Origin: Lysobacterales bacterium
GTDB taxonomy: Bacteria; Pseudomonadota; Gammaproteobacteria; Xanthomonadales; Xanthomonadaceae
Length of the DNA stretch: 43,006 nucleotides
NCBI GenBank assembly: GCA_017302035.1
Contig: JAFLEA010000019.1
Coordinates: 1-43,006 of the forward strand
Reading direction: 5' to 3'
Made by a program: the position numbers and the translations under genes. The notes beneath the pieces were generated by a model. That model saw only the letters and a program-made list of their open reading frames with translations. It had not been told where the DNA came from and did no database searches. This document shows, piece after piece, positions 37,047-43,006 of this stretch. Position 1 is the stretch's first letter; every line of letters starts with the position of its first letter.

Positions 37047-37193
37047 ATGCACGAACGTACTCATGAACTGCGAATGCTAGCAGACCGGGCCAAGGCGCAG
37101 GTATCGCGCCCGTGCCCCGCGCCGCCGCGGCACGGCCTGCGGCCGCGGCAACCGCAACCGGGCAGCCCGGCGGAGGAATGCGCATGCGCATGA
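37047..37193 (+). CDS. Possible 48-aa leader ORF coupled to rsmE
   Basis: A short open frame starting MHERTHELRMLADRAKAQVS 6 nt after a -10-like TATGAT, so it could be read from a leaderless transcript. Its TGA (37191-37193) overlaps an ATG of rsmE at 37190 as ATGA, the same coupling seen in several operons of this window. The first 20 residues look helical; the rest is Pro/Arg-rich and ends in CACA. No family recognised. It may be a true small gene, a regulatory leader or chance. Confidence 0.3.
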   Translation: MHERTHELRMLADRAKAQVSRPCPAPPRHGLRPRQPQPGSPAEECACA

Positions 37194-37918
37194 CCCGCTG
37201 CCACGTCGACTTGCCCCTGCGCGTCGGCGACGAGCCGGTCCTGCCCGAGCGCGCCGCTTCGCACCTGGCGCGGGTGCTGCGCCTGCGCGAGGGCGATCCC
37301 TGCGTGCTGTTCAACGGCGACGGCCACGACTACGCGGCGCGGCTGCTGGCGGCCGGCAAGCGCGAGCTGCGGGTACGGATCCTGGCGTCCGCCGCGGTCG
37401 ACAACGAGTCGCCACTGCGGATCGTGCTGCTGCAAGGCATCGCCCGGGGCGAGAGGATGGACCTGATCCTGCAAAAGGCCACCGAACTGGGCGTGGCCGC
37501 GATCGTGCCGGTGTCGGGCGAACGTACCGAAGTGCGCCTGGACGCCGAGCGGGCCGAAAAACGCGTGGCGCACTGGCGCAGCGTGGTCGAATCGGCCTGC
37601 GAGCAATCGGGGCGGGCGCGGGTGCCGGAACTCTGCGCGCCGGCCGCGCTCGACGCGGCGGCGCATGCCCTGCACGGCGACGGTCTGCGCCTGGTGCTGG
37701 ACCCGCAGGGCGAACACCGGCTCGATGCGCTGCCTCGCCCGCCCGGCGACCGGGCCTGGATCGCGATCGGGCCGGAGGGCGGCTGGTCGCCACGCGATCG
37801 CCGGATCCTGGAGGCGGCGGGGTTCAGCGGATTGCGGCTGGGGCCGCGGGTGCTGCGAACCGAGACCGCGGGATTGGCGGCCATCGCCGCGTTGCAGGGG
37901 CGCTTCGGGGACTTGTGA
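37184..37918 (+). CDS. rsmE: 16S rRNA m3U1498 methyltransferase
   Basis: SPOUT-fold enzyme of 244 aa that methylates U1498 of 16S rRNA. The N-terminal PUA-like part has HLARVLRLREGDPCVLFNGDGHDY. The knot domain has LLQGIARGERMDLILQKATELGV, IGPEGGWSPRD and the SAM-binding LRLGPRVLRTETAG. Three in-frame ATGs lie at 37178, 37184 and 37190: 37184 has the best spacing from GGAGG (7 nt), while 37190 would be coupled to the small ORF by ATGA. Convergent with the chemotaxis genes. Confidence 0.96.
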   Translation: MRMTRCHVDLPLRVGDEPVLPERAASHLARVLRLREGDPCVLFNGDGHDYAARLLAAGKRELRVRILASAAVDNESPLRIVLLQGIARGERMDLILQKATELGVAAIVPVSGERTEVRLDAERAEKRVAHWRSVVESACEQSGRARVPELCAPAALDAAAHALHGDGLRLVLDPQGEHRLDALPRPPGDRAWIAIGPEGGWSPRDRRILEAAGFSGLRLGPRVLRTETAGLAAIAALQGRFGDL

Positions 37919-37925
37919 ACGAAGC

Positions 37926-37948
37926 GCGCCGACACCGCCGGTCGGCGC
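37926..37948. terminator. Hairpin between rsmE and the cheW-like gene
   Basis: GCGCCGAC-7 nt-GTCGGCGC, a perfect 8-bp stem in the 69-bp gap between convergent genes. No T tract; candidate shared 3' end signal. Confidence 0.4.
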
Positions 37949-37987
37949 ACCCGCAGCAAACGCTGCGCGCGCTGGAGGCAGCCGCGG

Positions 37988-38458
37988 TCAGGCCACCGCG
38001 GCCAGCGCCTCGCCGACCATCCGCTCGACCCCTTCCAGGTCGGGCAGCATCGCGCTCTGCTCGCCCAGCAGCACGCGCATCTGCACGCCGCGCGGCAGGT
38101 CTTCTTCCGACGCGTCGGCCAGCAGGCTGTCGCGGGGCACCGAAGCCAGTTGCGGGAACGATGCGGTCAGCAGGCCGAAGTACGGCAGCGCCTCGTTCCC
38201 GCCCAGGGCCTTGAGCACGATCACGCGGTTGTTGCGCGCGGCCGCCTCCTCGCCCATCCCGGCCAGGCGCCCGAACGCGACCAGCGGCACGTTCCATCCA
38301 TGCCATTCGATCCGGCCCGGCAGCCAGTCCGGCGCACCCTCGACCGGCTCCACCGTCACCCGCGCCAGTACTTCGGCCACGGTCGCGTTGGGCAGCAGCA
38401 GGCGCTCCTCGCCGACCTGGATCAGTACTCCGCGGATTTCGTCGCTGTTGTAAGCCAT
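37988..38458 (-). CDS. CheW-like adaptor (Pil-Chp cluster)
   Basis: CheW-domain protein of 156 aa (MAYNSDEIRGVLIQVGEERLLLPNATVAEVL; GRIEWHGWNVPLVAFGRL; RVIVLKAL). CheW proteins connect receptors to CheA kinases. It is similar in position to ChpC of the type IV pilus (Pil-Chp) system. ATG 38458 was chosen because the fold begins right after it; the same frame continues open upstream through the CheB-like gene without sense. Downstream of the CheB-like gene by 31 bp and the last gene of the cluster. Confidence 0.88.
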   Translation of the reverse strand: MAYNSDEIRGVLIQVGEERLLLPNATVAEVLARVTVEPVEGAPDWLPGRIEWHGWNVPLVAFGRLAGMGEEAAARNNRVIVLKALGGNEALPYFGLLTASFPQLASVPRDSLLADASEEDLPRGVQMRVLLGEQSAMLPDLEGVERMVGEALAAVA

Positions 38459-38489
38459 CGTCCCTTGTTCCTCAGGCGGCGCGCGCCGC

Positions 38490-39698
38490 TCAGTTCCAGC
38501 GCGCGACCAGTTGTTCGGCCAGGCGCGCCGGCGTGCCCAGTTCCACTCCACCGGCGGCCAGCAGCGTGACCGCCGCGGCGTCGTAGCAGCCTTCCAGTGC
38601 CTGGCCGGCGACGTATCCGCCACGCGCGGCCAGGGCCAGCACCGCATCGACCCGGCCGGTATCGGCACCGCTGAGCACGATCGCCGCGGACTCGGCCGGC
38701 GGCAACGCCTCGATCGGCTCGCCGCCCTCCACGAATCCCAGTCCCCGCTCGCCCACCGCGACGCCCACGCCCTCGGGCAACACATAGGCCGTGGCCGGGT
38801 TCACCAGATCGCCCGGCATCGCCATGGAGACCGGCAGTTTCGAGACCCGCGCCAGTTGCTTGACCAGGTTGTCGTAGCGGCCGCCATCGAGCTTGAGCTG
38901 GACCAGCAAGGCACGCCCGAACTCCGCGGGCAGCGCGCCGAGCAGCTTGCGCACCGCGTCCGGACCGCCGACCCCGGCCATCACCAGCACCACCCCGACC
39001 AGCGGCGGCCGGTCCTCCTCGAGCGCGACCAGCTCCAGGCCGGAAAAATCGATGTCCGGCCCCGGCGCCTCCGGAGCCCGCGCCGGCACGCCGGCCGGCC
39101 CGTCCTCGGCCAGCGCCCATTCGTGCGCCGCCGGCAACTGCGGCGATGCGGCTGCCTCGGCGGTCGCCCTCAGGGCATCGTCCAGTCCCATTGCCGGCGC
39201 ATCGCCCGGGCGGTCCTGCGGCAAGCGGCCCGCCAGCGCGGCCGCTTCGTTCAGATAGGCATCGAACGGGTCCTCGGCGTGCAGTTGCTGCGGCGTGGTC
39301 GGACGCCCCGGTTGCAGGTCGACGACCATTTCCTCCTCGCAGCCGGGCGGCAACACCTGGCCGTGGCCATGCAGCTTGGCCGCCAGGTGGCGGATCCAGC
39401 GCTGCGCCTCCCAGCCGTCGCGGCGGGCGGCCAGCTCGGCCTCGTCGAAGATCACCAACAGGCCGGGAGCTTCCAGCGCCGGCTCCAGTTCCGCCAGCGC
39501 GTCCTCCACCGCCGGTTCCAGCGCCACCAGCACCGCCTGCGGTGCCGCCGCGGCGAGGGCGCCGGCATCGAGCGCGACCGGATCCTCCTCCAGCACCACC
39601 CGTGCGCCGGCCGCGTCCAGCGCTTCGCGCAGGCGATCGCGGGCGGCACCGGCGCGCGCCAACAGGGCCACCGGCTTGGCCGGGTCAGCCGCGGACAC
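38490..39698 (-). CDS. CheB-like protein with degenerate methylesterase domain
   Basis: Protein of 402 aa in the ChpB position. Residues 1-110 resemble a receiver-like fold but without a clear phospho-acceptor pocket. Residues 110-225 are a linker. From about 230 there is a CheB-methylesterase-like domain. Each catalytic position appears altered: the nucleophile motif ASTGGP reads AGVGGP (Gly242 in place of Ser), the VQH motif reads VQL, and the GMGxDG loop reads GADTGR. The general framework (VVLVMAGVGGPDAVRKLLGALP; SKLPVSMAMPGD; PATAYVLPEGVGVAV) is intact, so the fold is probably kept without esterase activity. It overlaps the ChpA-like gene by 14 bp. A binding or scaffold role in the chemosensory array is inferred. 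Confidence 0.85.
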   Translation of the reverse strand: MSAADPAKPVALLARAGAARDRLREALDAAGARVVLEEDPVALDAGALAAAAPQAVLVALEPAVEDALAELEPALEAPGLLVIFDEAELAARRDGWEAQRWIRHLAAKLHGHGQVLPPGCEEEMVVDLQPGRPTTPQQLHAEDPFDAYLNEAAALAGRLPQDRPGDAPAMGLDDALRATAEAAASPQLPAAHEWALAEDGPAGVPARAPEAPGPDIDFSGLELVALEEDRPPLVGVVLVMAGVGGPDAVRKLLGALPAEFGRALLVQLKLDGGRYDNLVKQLARVSKLPVSMAMPGDLVNPATAYVLPEGVGVAVGERGLGFVEGGEPIEALPPAESAAIVLSGADTGRVDAVLALAARGGYVAGQALEGCYDAAAVTLLAAGGVELGTPARLAEQLVARWN

Positions 39699-42600
39699 GG
39701 GCGATCCCCAGCAGGTCGTAGACGTTGCGCATCAGGTCCAGCTCCTGGTACGGCTTGCCCAGGTAGCGCTGGACGCCGATCTCGAACGCCCGCTGGCGGT
39801 GCTTCTCGCCGGTGCGCGAAGTGATCATCACGATCGGGACGTCGCGGAAACGGTCGTCGGCACGCATCACCGTGGCCAGCTCGTAGCCATCCATGCGCGG
39901 CATCTCGATGTCCAGCAGCATCAGGTCCGGCACCCGCTCCTCCAGCCGCTCCAGCGCCTCCACGCCGTCGCGGGCCACCACCACCTCGAAGTTGTGGCGC
40001 TCCAGCACGCGGCCGGTGACCTTGCGCATGGTCAGCGAGTCGTCGACCACCATCACCAGCGGCACGTGGCGGGCCTGCGGCGCCTCGACCGCGGCCGGGC
40101 GATCCGGCTGGGCGAGGTGGCGGCGGACCAGCGGAGCCACGTCGAGGATCACCACCACCTGGCCGTCGCCGGTGATGGTCGCACCGTAGATGCCCGGCAC
40201 CGAGGCGATCTGCAGGCCGACCGGCTTGACCACGATCTCGCGGTTGCCGACCACCTGGTCGATCGCCACCGCCGCGCGCAGGTCGCCGGCGCGGACCAAC
40301 AGCAGCGGCACCTGCGCCTGGCCTTCGGCCTTGGCCGGGCCCTGCCCGACCAGCTGGCCCAGGTCGTGCAGCGCGTACTCCTCGCCGGCATAGCGGTAGA
40401 CGCCGCCACCGGCCTCGAAGCGCTCGCGGGCGATCCGGCCGATGCCGCCGACCGAGGCCACCGGCACCGCGTAGGTGGTGTCGCCGATGCGCACGAACAC
40501 CGCCTGGGTGACCGCCAGGGTCTGCGGCAGGCGCAGGGTGAAGGTGGCGCCCTTGCCGGCGAGCGAGTCGATGTCCACCGTGCCGCCGAGCTGGCGGACC
40601 TCGTTGCGGACCACGTCCATGCCCACGCCGCGGCCGGCCAGCTGGCTGACTTTCTCCGAGGTGCTGAAACCGGACTCGAAGATCACCGAGTCCAGCTCGG
40701 CATCGGACAGTTCGGCGCCGGCCTTGATCAGGCCGCGCTGCTCGGCGCGGCGACGGATGGCGTCGCGGTCCAGGCCGCGGCCGTCGTCGGCCACCTGCAG
40801 CACGATCTCCGAGCCTTCGCGGCGCAGCGCGATCGTGATCGTGCCCTCCTCGCCCTTGCCCGCGGCGCGGCGATCCTTCGGCGATTCCAGGCCGTGCGCG
40901 ACCGAGTTGCGCAGCATGTGTTCCAGCGGCGCGACCATGCGGTCGAGCACGTTGCGATCGAGTTCGCCGTGGGTGCCGTCGAGACTGAGCTGGACCTGCT
41001 TCTTGGTGTCGTGCGCGGCCTGGCGGACCACCCGGCGCAGGCGCGGGACGATGCTGTCGAACGGCACCATGCGCGCACTCATCAGCCCGTCCTGCAGCTC
41101 GGAGCTGACCCGCGACTGCTGCTGCAGCAGCACGTCGTACTGGCGCGCCAGGTCGTCGAGCACGCCCTGCAGGCCGGTCAAGTCGGCCGCGGATTCGTTG
41201 AGCGCGCGGCTGAGCTGCTGCAGGGTGGAGAAGCGGTCCAGTTCCAGCGGATCGAAGGTCGGGTCGGCGCTGTCCTGCTCGCGCTGGTAGCGGGCGACGA
41301 TCTGGGCTTCGGTTTCCAGGTCCAGGCGCCGCAGCTGGTCGCGAAGACGGGCGTTGGTGCGGTCCAGCTCGGCCATGGCGCTGCGGAACGCGCCCAGCTG
41401 CTGTTCCAGGCGCGAACGGTAGATCGCCACTTCGCCGGCGTGGTTGACCAGGTTGTCGAGCAGGTCGGCGCGCACGCGCACCTGTTCCTGCGCGGTGCGC
41501 GGCACGCCCTCCTCGACCGCGGGCGCGGGCAGATCCTCGTCCTCGATCGGCGCGGACAGCGGCGCCTGCGGCAGACGCACCGTGGCCGGCGCGGAACCGG
41601 CCTTCGCCTGCGCGGCACCGGCCGCGTCGCCGGCGGGCAAGCCGTCGTCTTCGCTCGCCGTCGTCGCCACTTCACCGCGGATCCGCGCCTCGAACTCGTC
41701 GATCAGCGCCTGCGGCATCTCGGTGACGCGATGCGCGCGGGTCAGCTGCAACAAGCGGTGCAGGGTGTCGAAGCCGCGCTCGAGCAGGTGGATGTCGCCC
41801 CGGTCGAGCTCGGTGCGATGCTCGGCGGCCGCCTCCAGCAGCGACTCGATGACATGGCCGAGGTCGCCGATGGTGGCGATGCCCGCCATCCGCGCACCGC
41901 CCTTGATGGTATGCAGGTCGCGCTGCAGGCCGATGATCGGCTCGCGTGCGGCCGGGTCGGCGCGCAGCTCCTGGAGCAGGCCATCGACGTGGTCGAGCAG
42001 ATCGACGCCCTCTTCGACGAAGATGTCGACGAGATCGCGATCCAGTTCGTTGAAATCGAGCATCGGACCGTCGGCCACGATCTCCTCCGCGGGGCGGAAC
42101 TCCGGCACGGGTTCGCCCAGTGCCGGCAGTTCGATGGTTTCCTTGGTGGCCGTGACGGCATCCTCGCCGCGCTCCGGTACCGGGATCGACTCGACGCCAT
42201 CGGCGTCGGCCAGGAACGAGCCGGCCACGACGACGCCAGCCACGGCGGCGATGGACGCAGCCTCGGACTCGGGCGCCGCCTCGGCGGCTTCGGTGAACGT
42301 TGCGGCGGTCTCGGCCCCGCCTGCTTCCATTGCGTCGACAATCGCGTCCGGCACCGCCCCCTCGGCGGCGTCCTCGGTCGCGGTGTCGGCAGCATCGGCA
42401 TCCAGCGTATCGGCGATCGCCGTCACGGCTGCGATCGCGCCAGGATCGATTGCCTCGGCTTCGTCTGCTTCAGCGGCGCCTGTCCCGGCGCCCGCCACTT
42501 CCGTGCCGACTGCTTCGACTTCGGTCGCTTCGGCCTCGATCGCTTCGACCTCGATCACTTCGACCTCGATCGCTTCGACTTCGGTCGCTTCGGCCTCGAT

Positions 42601-43006
42601 CGTTTCGGCCTCGGTGGCCACGGCTTCGATCGTTTCGACCTCGATCGCTTCGACCTCGATCGCTTCGACTTCGGTCGCTTCGGCCTCGATCGTTTCGGCC
42701 TCGGTGGCCACGGCTTCGATCGCCCCGATCCCCTCCGCATCGGGTGCGGCGGGCTCCCCATCCACCGCTCCGGCCGCGACGACCGGCTCGGCTGCGGCTT
42801 CCGGCGCCGGTGCATCGGCCGCCAGTACCGGGGCATCGCTGCCCATGGCAACCGAACCGGCGGCCACCACGCCCAGCGCCGCCGCGGCGAACGCCGGAGC
42901 GGCCGCATCGTCCGCGCCGGCGCCGGCGCTGCCGGCCGCCAGAACGTCCGCATCCGCCAGGTACGGACTCAGGTCCTCGACCCCGGTGAGTTCGATCTCC
43001 TCCGTC
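39685..43006 (-). CDS. ChpA-like hybrid CheA kinase/response regulator, 5' end missing
   Basis: Large chemosensory kinase running off the right edge; 1106 residues are visible and the frame is open to the edge. In visible order: a low-complexity Ala/Glu/Val region with a 90-bp DNA repeat (about 42511-42722), an Hpt domain (phospho-His near visible residue 362, LHTIKGGARMAG), a linker, a CheA dimerisation helix pair (about 500-640), HATPase (LEHMLRNSVAHGLESP, VADDGRGLD, GRGVGMDVVRNEV), a CheW domain, and a C-terminal receiver with Asp about 1032 (LMLLDIEMPRMDG). This agrees with ChpA/PilL of the Pil-Chp system that controls type IV pilus twitching motility and cAMP; more Hpt domains probably lie upstream. 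The ORF with a GTG at 42870 is not the true start. Confidence 0.93.
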   Translation of the reverse strand, partial: TEEIELTGVEDLSPYLADADVLAAGSAGAGADDAAAPAFAAAALGVVAAGSVAMGSDAPVLAADAPAPEAAAEPVVAAGAVDGEPAAPDAEGIGAIEAVATEAETIEAEATEVEAIEVEAIEVETIEAVATEAETIEAEATEVEAIEVEVIEVEAIEAEATEVEAVGTEVAGAGTGAAEADEAEAIDPGAIAAVTAIADTLDADAADTATEDAAEGAVPDAIVDAMEAGGAETAATFTEAAEAAPESEAASIAAVAGVVVAGSFLADADGVESIPVPERGEDAVTATKETIELPALGEPVPEFRPAEEIVADGPMLDFNELDRDLVDIFVEEGVDLLDHVDGLLQELRADPAAREPIIGLQRDLHTIKGGARMAGIATIGDLGHVIESLLEAAAEHRTELDRGDIHLLERGFDTLHRLLQLTRAHRVTEMPQALIDEFEARIRGEVATTASEDDGLPAGDAAGAAQAKAGSAPATVRLPQAPLSAPIEDEDLPAPAVEEGVPRTAQEQVRVRADLLDNLVNHAGEVAIYRSRLEQQLGAFRSAMAELDRTNARLRDQLRRLDLETEAQIVARYQREQDSADPTFDPLELDRFSTLQQLSRALNESAADLTGLQGVLDDLARQYDVLLQQQSRVSSELQDGLMSARMVPFDSIVPRLRRVVRQAAHDTKKQVQLSLDGTHGELDRNVLDRMVAPLEHMLRNSVAHGLESPKDRRAAGKGEEGTITIALRREGSEIVLQVADDGRGLDRDAIRRRAEQRGLIKAGAELSDAELDSVIFESGFSTSEKVSQLAGRGVGMDVVRNEVRQLGGTVDIDSLAGKGATFTLRLPQTLAVTQAVFVRIGDTTYAVPVASVGGIGRIARERFEAGGGVYRYAGEEYALHDLGQLVGQGPAKAEGQAQVPLLLVRAGDLRAAVAIDQVVGNREIVVKPVGLQIASVPGIYGATITGDGQVVVILDVAPLVRRHLAQPDRPAAVEAPQARHVPLVMVVDDSLTMRKVTGRVLERHNFEVVVARDGVEALERLEERVPDLMLLDIEMPRMDGYELATVMRADDRFRDVPIVMITSRTGEKHRQRAFEIGVQRYLGKPYQELDLMRNVYDLLGIARVRG
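42511..42722. repeat. 90-bp tandem repeat within the chpA-like gene
   Basis: A 62-bp block at 42571-42632 recurs exactly at 42661-42722, a 90-bp period (30 codons), itself built of a roughly 15-bp unit. A diverged partial copy lies at 42511-42550. It encodes repeats of the type IEAEATEVEAIEVE in the N-terminal linker. Confidence 0.9.

Noticed and set aside
42511-42722. The repeat in the chpA-like gene as a CRISPR or regulatory repeat
   Set aside because: It is in frame (90 bp) and codes for an acidic protein repeat without spacers.
42870-43006. GTG at 42870 as the start of the ChpA-like gene
   Set aside because: The frame stays open to the window edge with similar composition, and the known family is much longer at the N terminus.

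Overview
The window looks like chromosomal DNA of a gammaproteobacterium in the Lysobacteraceae (Xanthomonadaceae; Lysobacter, Luteimonas or Pseudoxanthomonas type). This is inferred from the very high GC content, MetX/MetB methionine synthesis behind a SAM-I type riboswitch, a YtrA-type GntR regulator with its ABC transporter, a large outer-membrane TonB receptor, and a Pil-Chp type chemotaxis cluster. No database search was possible, so the genus is left open. I found no rRNA, tRNA, CRISPR array, transposase or prophage; most of the window is densely packed core genome, and many genes overlap by ATGA or GTGA.

Layout: 1-3164 (-) holds most of a beta-propeller hybrid sensor kinase that runs off the left edge. 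3288-5172 (+) is a coupled yceI / cytochrome b561 / yceI operon. 5240-5467 (-) encodes a small glutaredoxin-like protein and 5601-6983 (+) L-serine dehydratase. 7083-9552 (-) is riboswitch-metX-metB. 9653-11619 (+) encodes a phytase-like propeller protein coupled to an M23 peptidase. 11709-14449 (+) is a YtrA-type regulator plus ABC transporter with a clear promoter/operator. 14616-16960 (+) holds prfC and a TrhA/hemolysin III membrane protein. 17039-18458 (-) holds a CBS protein and a GT2 glycosyltransferase, followed by mtgA (-).

19353-28172 is the least ordinary part. It has a TPR-aspartyl/asparaginyl hydroxylase fusion coupled to hslO, an unrecognised exported protein with a good promoter, a TPR-sulfotransferase fusion, a tail-to-tail SAM methyltransferase, and a TonB-dependent receptor with its own promoter palindrome and canonical terminator. 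Three potential modification enzymes next to an outer-membrane receptor are the best candidate for an uncharacterised system.

28587-34324 (-) is a response regulator / sensor kinase / MacA-like adaptor / ABC ATPase / MacB-like permease array, probably a self-regulated efflux operon; its adaptor carries an unusual insert with two LTXXQ-like motifs. 34442-34813 (+) is a DUF486 protein. 34833-36999 (-) is nudE-cysQ-mazG, three nucleotide-cleaning hydrolases. 37184-37918 (+) is rsmE, preceded by a possible leaderless 48-codon ORF. 37988-43006 (-) is the 3' part of a Pil-Chp cluster: a ChpA-like hybrid CheA running off the right edge, a CheB-like protein that has lost its catalytic triad, and a CheW-like protein.

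Regulatory themes: several genes have a -10-like hexamer only 6-8 nt before the ATG, which suggests leaderless mRNAs. Several convergent gene ends carry perfect GC-rich hairpins without a U tract.
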